DNA of 63,862 nt from Opitutaceae bacterium (GTDB lineage: Bacteria > Verrucomicrobiota > Verrucomicrobiia > Opitutales > Opitutaceae). The DNA lies in contig CANJNJ010000007.1 in the NCBI GenBank assembly GCA_947474995.1, forward strand, positions 1 to 63,862, given 5' to 3'. This document shows, piece after piece, positions 53,429 through 61,776 of this stretch. The notes beneath the pieces were generated by a model. That model saw nothing but the letters and a program-made list of their open reading frames with translations, did no database searches and was not told where the DNA came from. The position numbers were made by a program, and so were the translations under genes. How positions within the stretch are numbered: position 1 is the stretch's first letter; each line of letters begins with the position of its first letter.

Positions 53429-55360
53429 CCTGCCGCCACTCGCCCGGGCGGTGGCGAGATTGTTGGCGGCGTCGGGAAAAACGGGGCGGAGGTGCAGCGC
53501 TTCTTGAAACTGGGCGATCGCCGCGTCGCTTCGGCCGGCCCGGAGGAGTGCGACGCCGAAATTGTTGTGGACGTCGGGATCGGCAGGGGTCTGGCGCAGC
53601 GCGAACTCGTAGTGAGGGAGCGCCTCGGCGGCGCGGCCGTTGGCCGTGAAGAGATTGGCCAGGTGAAAATGGGCGAACGGCAAGGCCGGATTGAGTTCAA
53701 GGGCCCGTTGCAGGCTGGCGATGGCCTCGGCCACGCGCTGCTTTTGGATCAACACCAGCGCCAGCCCGAGGTGGGTCTCGGCCTGCTTGGGTTTTTGGCG
53801 CGCGGCGATCTCATAATGGGCAATGGCCTCGTCGAGCCGGCCGACCGACACGAGCGCGGTGGCGTAGTTGTGGTGCGCCCACGAGTAATCGGGCAAGAGT
53901 CGGAGCGCGGTTTCGTACTCCGGAATCGCCTCATTCACCAAACCGGCGCGGGCCAGGTTCACGGCGAGTTCCTGATGGGCCCGCGCGTTTTCCGGTCGCT
54001 TGGCCGCGGTGTCCCGCCAGATGGAAAGGGTGGAGCGGTAGTCCACGTTGCGCCGGGCCGTGAAATACCCGCCAACCACGGCGAGGACGAAAAACAACCC
54101 CAATCCGCGCTTTCCCTGCCAGGCGGCTGCGAGGCCAACGAGACCGAGCAGCACGACCGTCAACGGCAGGTACATCCGGTGCTCGGCGACCGTTTGCGAC
54201 GCGACGGGCAGGAGGCTCGAAGTCGGAGCCAGCAGGCAAAAGAAGCAGGCGCCGAGAAAACCTAGTGTCGGTCGGCGAAACAGCGCGATGACGGTGGCGG
54301 CCAACAAGGCGAGCAAGGCCAGCGCCTGGGGCAGCACCGCCAGTGGAGACGTGACCAGATGCGAACCGTAATCGAGCACGAGAGGATGCGGCCAGACCGC
54401 GAGCCGCAGATAGTGAACGATCGCTTCGCACTGGGTGAGGAGGTACGACCACGAACTGATGCCGAGCCCCAGGCCCGCGGTGCCGCCGCGATTGCCCGTG
54501 GCGATCGCGAGCCAGCCGAGCAAGAGCCAGGTGCCGGCGAGTGCGGCGTAGAATTTACCGCGGGTGCGGAGCGCGGCGCGAAAACTCAGGGCGACAAACG
54601 TGCGATCGTAGAGCAGGACGAGCAGCGGGGCGGAAACGAGGATTTCCTTGGTCGCCATCCCGAGCAGGCACGCTCCGACGGAAACGACCTGCCACATCAC
54701 CGCGCGCGGTGAATCCACACTGCGGGCGAAGGCATAAAACGTGAAGAGAGAGAGCAGGCCGGCGAGCGACTCGGCGCGCTGGACAATGTAGGTGACCGAC
54801 TCCGTGTTGAGCGGATGAACGGTCCAGAGCAGCGCGGTGGCCAGCGCGACCGGGAACGCTTGGGTAGGGACGCATCTCCGAGGCGTCCGCGGACGGCTCG
54901 GAGAGCCGTCCCTACCGCAATCAGCGAATTCAATCCGCGAAATTTTCCCATCGCTCGGGAGAAGTGCGCTGTGTGGGGTGGGTCGAAGGAGCGTTCGGCG
55001 GATCAGTCCAAACAACGTGAGTCCGGCGAGCAGATGAACGGCGAAGTTGAACAGATGATAGCCCCAGACGTTTTCGCCTCCGAGGGCGTAATTGAGCGCC
55101 AGCGAAAGGTTGACGAGCGGCCGGCCGCTGACGGTCTGGCCATCAGAGGGTGGCGACAGCGCGTCGCGCAGCGGCCAGAGATGGCGGATCGTGGCGTTGT
55201 CGGTGATCGCCGGCAGGTCATCGAGAATGAACGGCCCGTGGAAACTGTTGGCGTAGCTTGCGAGCGCCGCGACGGCGATGAGCGTGCCCGCGAGCCAGGC
55301 CGAGCGACGCGACGAGGCGTCGGGCGCAGTCATTTGCGGCGGGGGAGCGGCCTCGGACAT
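53426..55360 (-). CDS. TPR membrane protein with GT-C (TMTC-like) region, paralogue 2
   Basis: 644 residues. Same design as the protein at 32393-34321: 'FILDDLPAITDNATIRHLWP', 'GRPLVNLSLALNYALGGENV', 'LLWTVHPLNTESVTYIVQRA', about ten membrane segments, then tetratricopeptide repeats from about 450 ('NARAHQELAVNLARAGLVNE', 'NFGVALLRAGRSDAAIAQF'). Between the third membrane region and 'ALATALLWTV' it has about 20 extra residues, partly encoded by a palindromic repeat (54862-54916) that also occurs between genes at 5885-5940. Biochemical role unknown; GT-C glycosyltransferase activity is possible. Confidence 0.75.
   Translation of the reverse strand: MSEAAPPPQMTAPDASSRRSAWLAGTLIAVAALASYANSFHGPFILDDLPAITDNATIRHLWPLRDALSPPSDGQTVSGRPLVNLSLALNYALGGENVWGYHLFNFAVHLLAGLTLFGLIRRTLLRPTPHSALLPSDGKISRIEFADCGRDGSPSRPRTPRRCVPTQAFPVALATALLWTVHPLNTESVTYIVQRAESLAGLLSLFTFYAFARSVDSPRAVMWQVVSVGACLLGMATKEILVSAPLLVLLYDRTFVALSFRAALRTRGKFYAALAGTWLLLGWLAIATGNRGGTAGLGLGISSWSYLLTQCEAIVHYLRLAVWPHPLVLDYGSHLVTSPLAVLPQALALLALLAATVIALFRRPTLGFLGACFFCLLAPTSSLLPVASQTVAEHRMYLPLTVVLLGLVGLAAAWQGKRGLGLFFVLAVVGGYFTARRNVDYRSTLSIWRDTAAKRPENARAHQELAVNLARAGLVNEAIPEYETALRLLPDYSWAHHNYATALVSVGRLDEAIAHYEIAARQKPKQAETHLGLALVLIQKQRVAEAIASLQRALELNPALPFAHFHLANLFTANGRAAEALPHYEFALRQTPADPDVHNNFGVALLRAGRSDAAIAQFQEALHLRPVFPDAANNLATARASGGR
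54862..54916. repeat. Palindromic dispersed repeat, copy 2 (inside a gene)
   Basis: 55 bp nearly identical to 5885-5940. It lies inside the TPR/GT-C gene, read in frame on the minus strand as 'GRDGSPSRPRTPRRCVPT'. The paralogue at 32393-34321 has no such segment at this loop. The gene stays open across it. Confidence 0.85.
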
Positions 55361-55452
55361 GGCCCGAAGTTAAGATAGCTCCGCGGGTTGTCAGGCGGAA
55401 GTTTCCGTTTGCCCCCTGGGAAGCGAAGCGACACGGTGGGCGGTTCCGTCCC

Positions 55453-56922
55453 ATGAGCGACATTCTTCCCGACATCAGCCACGATCAACACGCCGTGCGC
55501 CGGCAAAAGCTGGCCGACCTGCGCGCTACGGGCGTCGACCCTTTCCGGGCGACGTTTGCGACCACGCATTTTTCGGGTGATGCGGTCAAAGCGCACGTCG
55601 AGGGCCAGGATAACACCGTCACCGTCGCGGTCGCCGGTCGGTTGGTGGTGATCCGCGACATGGGCAAGAGCCAGTTCGTGAAAATTCTCGACCAGCAGGG
55701 ACAGATTCAGCTCTACGTGAAGAAGGATGTCGTGGGTGACGACGCCTACGCGGGCTTCAAGAAGCTGGACCTCGGCGACATTATTGGGGCCAAGGGGACA
55801 CTTTTCAAAACCAAGACGGGCGAGATCACCGTGCGGATCGAGAGCCTCGTACTGCTTGCCAAGGCGTTGCGGCCCTTGCCGGAAAAGTGGCACGGGCTGA
55901 GCGACCCCGAGCAGGTCTATCGCCAGCGCTATCTTGATGTCATCGTGAATCCCGAATCGCGAACCCGGCTGATGCTGCGGCCGAAGATTGTCTCGTACAT
56001 CCGGCGTTTTCTCGAGGATCGCAAATTCATCGAGGTCGAAACTCCCGTGCTTGAAGCCACTGCGGGTGGCGCGGCGGCGCGTCCTTTTGTCACCCACCAC
56101 AACACGCTGGGCGTGGATTTCTATCTGCGCATCGCGACCGAGCTGCGCCTGAAGCGAATGCTGGTCGGCGGATTCGATCGCGTCTTTGAAATCGGTCGGA
56201 TCTTCCGCAACGAGGGCGTCTCGCGCCGGCACAACCCCGAGTTCACCATGCTCGAGGTCTACGAGGCGTACAGCGACTACCGCGGGATGATGACACTGAT
56301 TAAGGATCTGCTGACGACGCTGTGCCGCGATGTGCTCGGCACGATGAAGATCAAGCATGCGCAAAGCGGCCAGGAGATCGACTTCGGCGGCGAGTGGCGC
56401 GAGGTGCGGTACAAGGACTTGATCAAGGAGGCCACGGGCGACGCCGACTGGTTTGCGCGCCCGAAGGCGGAAAAGATCGCGAAGGCCGAGGCCCTGGGAC
56501 TGGGCGTCAATCCGGCGTGGGAGGAATTCGAAATCACCAACGAAATCTTCTCGAAGAAGATCGAGCCGACGCTGATTCAGCCCACGTTCGTGACGCACCT
56601 GCCGAAGGAATTGTGCCCGCTGGCGAAAATCACCCTCGATGATCCGACGACTATCGACGTCTTCGAACTCACCATCGGCGGCATGGAGATTGCGCCGGCT
56701 TATTCGGAGCAAAACGATCCCGACGTGCAGCGCTCGATGTTTGAGCAGCAAGCCGGCGAGGAAAAACAAAGCATCGACTACGACTTCCTGCTCGCCCTCG
56801 AGCACGGCATGCCGCCCGCGGGTGGCATGGGCGTGGGGATCGATCGCCTGTGCATCCTGCTCACCGGGGCCGAGAGCATCCGCGACGTGATTTTGTTCCC
56901 ACAGCTTCGGCCGGGGGCGTAG
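55453..56922 (+). CDS. lysS: Lysyl-tRNA synthetase, class II
   Basis: 489 residues. The OB-fold anticodon-binding domain is at about 60-150 ('[20 protein letters not shown]'). Class II motif 1 is in '[20 protein letters not shown]', motif 2 in '[20 protein letters not shown]' and motif 3 in '[19 protein letters not shown]'. It charges tRNA-Lys. It is divergent from the TPR gene with 92 bp between and is followed by the lol genes after a repeat-bearing gap. Confidence 0.97.
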   Translation: MSDILPDISHDQHAVRRQKLADLRATGVDPFRATFATTHFSGDAVKAHVEGQDNTVTVAVAGRLVVIRDMGKSQFVKILDQQGQIQLYVKKDVVGDDAYAGFKKLDLGDIIGAKGTLFKTKTGEITVRIESLVLLAKALRPLPEKWHGLSDPEQVYRQRYLDVIVNPESRTRLMLRPKIVSYIRRFLEDRKFIEVETPVLEATAGGAAARPFVTHHNTLGVDFYLRIATELRLKRMLVGGFDRVFEIGRIFRNEGVSRRHNPEFTMLEVYEAYSDYRGMMTLIKDLLTTLCRDVLGTMKIKHAQSGQEIDFGGEWREVRYKDLIKEATGDADWFARPKAEKIAKAEALGLGVNPAWEEFEITNEIFSKKIEPTLIQPTFVTHLPKELCPLAKITLDDPTTIDVFELTIGGMEIAPAYSEQNDPDVQRSMFEQQAGEEKQSIDYDFLLALEHGMPPAGGMGVGIDRLCILLTGAESIRDVILFPQLRPGA

Positions 56923-56993
56923 GGATCGGAAAAGCGATAAAGCGGGAAGGGTAAAAGCGGAAAACAGAAGCCAGAATGATCGTGATATTTGTT

Positions 56994-57078
56994 CACGCGG
57001 AGACGCGAAGAGAACCATTCCCTCTGATGGAATTTGCCCCGCTCCGCGTTCTCCGCGGCTCCGCGTGAGGCCGGTTTG
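56994..57078. repeat. CTCCGCG-rich repeat between lysS and the lol genes
   Basis: Contains CACGCGGAGACGCG, then 45 bp on CTCCGCGTTCTCCGCGGCTC and CGCGTGAGGCCGGTTTGG. It shares the right half with 28861-28887 and the tail with 44462-44495. Confidence 0.7.
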
Positions 57079-57177
57079 GCCGGGTTGATTTTAACCGAGG
57101 CCATTGCGACCTTCACCGGTGGATTGCAGCGTCTGGCGTTTTCCGATTTCCTCCGTTCAGCTTTTCCGCTTTTCCGA

Positions 57178-58407
57178 ATGCCCTGGTATCTCTATCTCGC
57201 CTTCAAGCAGCTCTTCCCCACCAAGCGATTTCCGTTCTTCACGGCGATTTCGGTGCTGGGGGTGGCGCTGGGTGTGATGGTCCTGATCATCGTAACCAGC
57301 GTGATGGGCGGTTTCGGCTACGAAATCCGGCGGATGATCGTGGAGACGGAAGGAGAGGTGACGGTCAAGACCACCACGACGATCGACGACGTGCCGGCGG
57401 CTTTGCGGGAGATTCGCGCGAGTCCGGGTGTCGCCGCGGCCTCACCGTTCGTGAAAGGGCCGGTCATGCTGATGGCGGCGGGCCACCCGGCGTTTCCCCT
57501 TTTCCGGGGCCTGGAGGTGGGGAGCGTGGAAGACGTCACGAAGCTTTCGCGCTACGTAAGTCCGGTCGGCGCCTTGGCGAAACTTGATGACGACTCGGTC
57601 ATCCTGAGCGCGCAATTGGTCCAGACGCTCGGGGCGCACCTGGGGGACGAAATCGAAATCTATTCGCCGCTGTTGATCGAAAATTTGAAGAACGACGAGG
57701 TGTTCCTGCCCCGGCGCTTTCGGGTCGTGGGCCAGCTCTACATTGGGCATCAGCAGCTCGACAGCAGCACGGTCTACGGAACGCTCCGCGCCGCGCAGGA
57801 AATCTACGGGCTCGGCCGGAACGTGCATGGCATCAACGTGCGGCTGAAGCCCGACGCTCCCGAAGAGGCCGCGGTCGCGGTGCTCAATGCCCGGCTGCCG
57901 GCGAAATTGCGGGGGTATCTCTGGATGGAGAGCTGGGCCGATTTTCTCTGGGTGCTGAATCTCGAGAAGAGCATCAATTTCTTCCTGCTGCTCTTCATCG
58001 TCATCATTGCCGCGTTTTCCGTGATGAGTTCGCTGCTGATTTCCGTGGTCCGCAAGACCCGGGAAATCGGCCTCCTCGGGGCCCTCGGCGCGAGTGCGCG
58101 GCAAGTGGCGCTGTGCTTTTGTGCGCAGGCTTTCGTTATCGGCGTCAGCGGCACCACCCTCGGCGTGGCCGCCGGCTTTGGCGTGCTGGCGATTCGCAAT
58201 GACCTGGTGCACGGGATCGCGAATCTGCTCCAGCGCGAGGAAACCCTGCGGCAGTTTTACCAATTTTCCGATCTGCCGGCGCACACGCTGCCCCGCGATT
58301 TGATTCTTATCATTGTGGCGGCCATTGCGATTTCGACGCTCGCCGGACTGTTTCCGGCCTGGCGCGCGGCGCGGCTCAAACCCGTGGAGGCGTTGCGCAA
58401 TGAGTGA
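57178..58407 (+). CDS. lolC: Lipoprotein-releasing ABC transporter permease LolC/LolE
   Basis: 409 residues from the ATG at 57178. A first membrane segment ('AISVLGVALGVMVLIIVTSV', about 22-41), a large periplasmic MacB-like domain (about 50-260), then three more segments including 'FVIIIAAFSVMSSLLISVV'-like sequence and 'LAGLFPAWRAARLKPVEALR', the conserved permease ending. It extracts lipoproteins from the inner membrane for LolA. Only one permease gene is present, so it may act as a homodimer (LolF type). The stop overlaps lolD by 8 bp. Confidence 0.9.
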   Translation: MPWYLYLAFKQLFPTKRFPFFTAISVLGVALGVMVLIIVTSVMGGFGYEIRRMIVETEGEVTVKTTTTIDDVPAALREIRASPGVAAASPFVKGPVMLMAAGHPAFPLFRGLEVGSVEDVTKLSRYVSPVGALAKLDDDSVILSAQLVQTLGAHLGDEIEIYSPLLIENLKNDEVFLPRRFRVVGQLYIGHQQLDSSTVYGTLRAAQEIYGLGRNVHGINVRLKPDAPEEAAVAVLNARLPAKLRGYLWMESWADFLWVLNLEKSINFFLLLFIVIIAAFSVMSSLLISVVRKTREIGLLGALGASARQVALCFCAQAFVIGVSGTTLGVAAGFGVLAIRNDLVHGIANLLQREETLRQFYQFSDLPAHTLPRDLILIIVAAIAISTLAGLFPAWRAARLKPVEALRNE

Positions 58408-59065
58408 AAGTATTCTCAGCGCGCGGGGCCTGGCCAAAACCTATCTCAGCGGCGATCGCCGAATCGAGGTGCTCCGGGGCGTCGATCTCGACGTGGCGGC
58501 CGGGGAGAGCGTGGCGATTCGCGGCGAGTCGGGCTCGGGTAAATCAACCTTGCTCAATCTCCTGGCCGGCCTCGACGCGGCGGAAGCGGGCCGTTTGGAG
58601 TGGACGGGAATGCCGGTGACAACCGCCGATGCGACCCGCCGGCGCGCGATTTTTTTGGGGATGGTCTTTCAGGCGTTCTACCTGATTCCCGAAATCGACG
58701 CCCTGGCGAATGTGCTGATGGCGTCGCGGATTCTGCGCGCGCCCGGCGCGGCCGATCGCGCGCGGGCCCGCGACCTCCTCGCGCGGGTGGGCCTGACAGA
58801 GCGTTCGACGCATTTACCGGCCCAACTCTCCGGCGGTGAACGCCAGCGCGTGGCCGTGGCGCGGGCGCTGATGAACACGCCCAAACTGCTCCTCGCCGAC
58901 GAGCCGACGGGCAACCTCGACGAACACACCGGCGACGCCGTGATCGAGCTGCTGCTTAGCCTTTGTCGTGAAACCGGCACCGCCCTGGTGCTCGTGACCC
59001 ACAACATCGCCCACGCCGAAAAAACCAATCGCCAGCTCTTCCTCCACGAAGGCGTCCTGCGATAA
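58400..59065 (+). CDS. lolD: Lipoprotein-releasing ABC transporter ATPase LolD
   Basis: 221 residues from the ATG at 58400, overlapping the permease gene. Walker A 'GESGSGKSTLLNLLAGLD', signature 'LSGGERQRVAVARALM', Walker B 'LLLADEPTGNLDE' and H-loop 'LVLVTHNIAHAE' are intact. It powers release of outer-membrane lipoproteins by the permease. Coupled expression with the permease is clear from the overlap. A large perfect palindrome follows 5 bp after the stop. Confidence 0.94.
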   Translation: MSESILSARGLAKTYLSGDRRIEVLRGVDLDVAAGESVAIRGESGSGKSTLLNLLAGLDAAEAGRLEWTGMPVTTADATRRRAIFLGMVFQAFYLIPEIDALANVLMASRILRAPGAADRARARDLLARVGLTERSTHLPAQLSGGERQRVAVARALMNTPKLLLADEPTGNLDEHTGDAVIELLLSLCRETGTALVLVTHNIAHAEKTNRQLFLHEGVLR

Positions 59066-59069
59066 CGAC

Positions 59070-59106
59070 TGCCCCGTTTGTCATCTATTAGATGACAAAC
59101 GGGGCA
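59070..59106. repeat. Perfect 37-bp palindrome after lolD
   Basis: Two 18-bp arms (59070-59087 and 59089-59106, core GCCCCGTTTGTCATCT) meet around a single T. It sits 5 bp after the lolD stop. It would form a strong hairpin but has no T run after it. No second copy was seen in the window. Confidence 0.92.
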
Positions 59107-59240
59107 GGTGGGATTCTGGGGTGTTTGGGTCGGCGGAGAGTTTGAAGTAGGGTGCGCGACGGGAAGGGATTTCTTTCGCGCGGGAACATTTTTCCTCGCG
59201 GCGGGCGACGGGTGGGATAGAACGAACGCAGGTGGCTCGC

Positions 59241-60636
59241 ATGAAGCGGACACTCGTCATCCCAAACCCCCAGGGAAGATTCGGCGTGCGGGTAGGGCAC
59301 GCGTGGCGGAGCTGTCTCACCGGCGCGGCGTTGGTGGTCCTGATTGCCGTGGTGCCGGCCGCGGGTCGGCACGAGCAGGTTCCTGCGTCGTTCCTGGGCG
59401 AGCGAGACGAGGCTTTTCTCGACGACGTGCAGCAGCGGGCGGTTAGATTCTTTGTCGAGCAGTCCGATCCGCGCAGCGGATTGACGTTGGATCGGGCAAG
59501 CGTGGACGGAGTCCCCCGGGCGCGCGACGTGCCGTCGAGTGCGGCGGCGACAGGATTTGGGCTCACGGCCTGGTGCATCGCGGAGGCGCGGGGCTGGATG
59601 CAGCCGGAAGAGACGCTCCGGCGCGTGCGCACCGCGCTGCGTTTCGTCGCTGACCACCATGCCCACGAGCACGGCTGGCTTTATCATTTCGTGGATGCGT
59701 CGACCGGGCAACGCGTGTGGCGGAGCGAGGCGTCGACGAATCGACACCGCGTTGTTTCTGCAGGGGGCGCTGCTGGCGCGGGAATATCTCCGGGACCGGG
59801 AGGTGAGCGAGCTCGTGGATCGGATCTATGCGCGCATCGACTGGCGCTGGGCGCTCAATGGCGGGACGACGCTCTCGCACGGCTGGAAACCGGAAACGGG
59901 CTTTATTTCGAGCCGGTGGGATCGCTACGCCGAACTTCTGGGCCTCTACCTGCTGGGAATCGGGGCGCCCGGACAACCGCTGCCGGCTGAATCGTGGCAG
60001 GCTTGGGACCGGGCTCCGCGGGTGCAGCTGGGCGGCCACGAATTCATCCAGGGTGGATCGTTGTTCACGCATCAGTATGCGCACGCGTGGTTTGATTTTC
60101 GCGGACGGCGCGACGCCTATGCGGATTACTGGCAGAATTCGGTCGAGGCTACGCTGGCGCAGCGCGAGTGGTCGGCGGCGCAGAGCAATCGTTTCCACTA
60201 TTGGTCGCGCGATCTTTGGGGCCTGACGGCGTCGGATGGGGAGCGCGGCTACATGGCCTGGGGTAAACCGGGGCCGACAAAAAGAGGAGACGACCAAAGT
60301 GATGGCACGTTGGTGCCGTGTGCGCCGGGCGGATCGCTGCCCTTTGCGCCCGAGGAATGTTTGACGGCGATGCGGCAAATGAAGGACGTCGGCGGCGCGC
60401 GGGTCTGGGGGCGCTACGGTTTTGTCGATGCGTTCAATCCGCAATCGGGCTGGGCTTCGCCCGATGTGATCGCGATCGATACGGGCATCACGCTGGTCAT
60501 GGCCGAAAATTTGCGGAGCGGGCTGGTGTGGCGGGCGTTCATGCGGGCGCCGGAAGTGCAACGCGGCCTGCGGCTGGCCGGATTTTACCGACCAGAGATC
60601 CGAGAGGCCGGAACGTATGCGGTCGCGGACCGGTAG
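59241..60636 (+). pseudogene. Glycoamylase-like (PF10091 family) protein with a frameshift
   Basis: From ATG 59241 a membrane/signal segment (about 25-45) leads to 'LDDVQQRAVRFFVEQSDP' and 'GFGLTAWCIAEARGW', the N-terminal side of the glycoamylase-like family. Near 59739 one extra A shifts the frame. Removing it would join 'WRSEAST' to 'IDTALFLQGALLAREYL'. The second frame then carries 'HQYAHAWFDFRGRRDAY', 'WGLTASDGERGYMAWG', 'DGTLVPCAPGGSLPFAPEE' and 'VWGRYGFVDAFNPQSGW'. Family members bind or cleave glucans or cyclic beta-glucans. A product would need the shift to be an error. Confidence 0.82.
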
Positions 60637-60748
60637 GGACTGATTGGCAACGGGTGATGATGGGCGGGGGCCCGGCCTTTGGTCGCGTTGCGGCGCTTTG
60701 GCGCTTCGCGGTGGCACTTGCCGCGGAAGTGCGTAAACTTTCGTACGC

Positions 60749-61453
60749 ATGGCCATCGCCGATCTCAGACAGGATTATCAGGCGGGTGAATTGAAACGCG
60801 CCGAGCTGCGCCCTGATCCCCTCGCCCAGTTCCATGATTGGTTCGCCGCCGCCGCCGGCGCCCAGGGCGGCAGTCGCTGGCGAAAGATCGGCATCGCGCT
60901 GTACAAACTTTGGCAAGCCATCCTTGGCCACACGCCCGCGGATGTGAATGCGATGACGGTTGCCACGGTGGATCGGGACGGTCGTCCTTCCGCCCGCACG
61001 GTCCTGCTCAAGGGGGCGGATGCGCGGGGATTTATTTTTTTCACGAATTACGACAGCCGCAAGGGACAGGACCTCGCCGCCCATCCGAGCGCGGCGCTGG
61101 TCTTCTACTGGCCGGACCTGGAACGCCAGGTGTGCGTGACCGGGGCCGTCACCAAGCTGGCGGCGCCGGAGTCGGAAGCGTACTTCAAGAGCCGCCCGCG
61201 CGGCAGCCAGCTCGGTGCCTGGGCTTCGAACCAGAGTGAAGTGATCGCGAGCCGCGCGGTGCTGGAGCAGCAATGGGACGAAATCGCCGCGCGCTTCCCG
61301 TCGGACGTGCCGTTGCCGGCGAACTGGGGCGGCTATGTGCTTGCGCCCAACCGCCTCGAGTTCTGGCAGGGTCGCGCGAGCCGGTTGCACGATCGTTTTC
61401 GTTACGCGCGGCAACCGGATGGCTCTTGGCAGATCGAGCGATTGTCGCCGTGA
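60749..61453 (+). CDS. pdxH: Pyridoxamine 5'-phosphate oxidase
   Basis: 234 residues. FMN-binding motifs 'GRPSARTVLLKGADARGFIF' and 'TNYDSRKGQDLAAHPSAALV', then 'RPRGSQLGAWASNQSE' and the C-terminal 'RLEFWQGRASRLHDRFRYAR' with the PLP-contact Arg and His. It makes pyridoxal 5'-phosphate. Between 'FHDWFAAAA' and 'ADVNAMTVATVD' it has about 25 extra residues (36-62, 'GSRWRKIGIALYKLWQ') where usual family members have a short turn. Stand-alone gene. Confidence 0.93.
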   Translation: MAIADLRQDYQAGELKRAELRPDPLAQFHDWFAAAAGAQGGSRWRKIGIALYKLWQAILGHTPADVNAMTVATVDRDGRPSARTVLLKGADARGFIFFTNYDSRKGQDLAAHPSAALVFYWPDLERQVCVTGAVTKLAAPESEAYFKSRPRGSQLGAWASNQSEVIASRAVLEQQWDEIAARFPSDVPLPANWGGYVLAPNRLEFWQGRASRLHDRFRYARQPDGSWQIERLSP

Positions 61454-61537
61454 GGCAGCGATCGTGATGGGCCCGGTGCGCCGGCGGTCTGCCTTGATCG
61501 CTGCCTCGGTGACGATGCGGCAAAGGCGTGCGGCAAG

Positions 61538-61640
61538 TCGCGGCGAGGGCGCCGCGTCCCCAAAATAAGGGGTGCTCGAACGAGGAGTTCAGGCCGCGTG
61601 CCCAAGATAATGGATATTCGAGCGAGGAGCTGGGGCCGCG
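61538..61640. repeat. Half GGGGACGCG element plus a 41/42-bp tandem duplication
   Basis: 61538-61561 matches one arm of the element at 46145-46229. It runs into two imperfect tandem units, 61558-61598 and 61599-61640, sharing CCCAA-ATAA, TCGA-CGAGGAG and GGCCGCG (roughly three quarters identical). This fills much of the 323-bp gap between pdxH and the GH28 gene; I see no gene in it. Confidence 0.65.
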
Positions 61641-61776
61641 GCGCCCCGCCACGGTGATTCGGAACGCGACGGCCTTCGCCGATTGACCCCCTTCGCCCAT
61701 TCGGGCGAAAAAGTGAGGGTCGAGCCCAACGGCGAAAAACCTCCAGCGACCGATTTTCCATCCCCCGAACCCGCCC

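Noticed and set aside
55330..57018. A 562-codon frame opposite lysS
   Set aside because: lysS has all class II motifs; the antisense frame has none.
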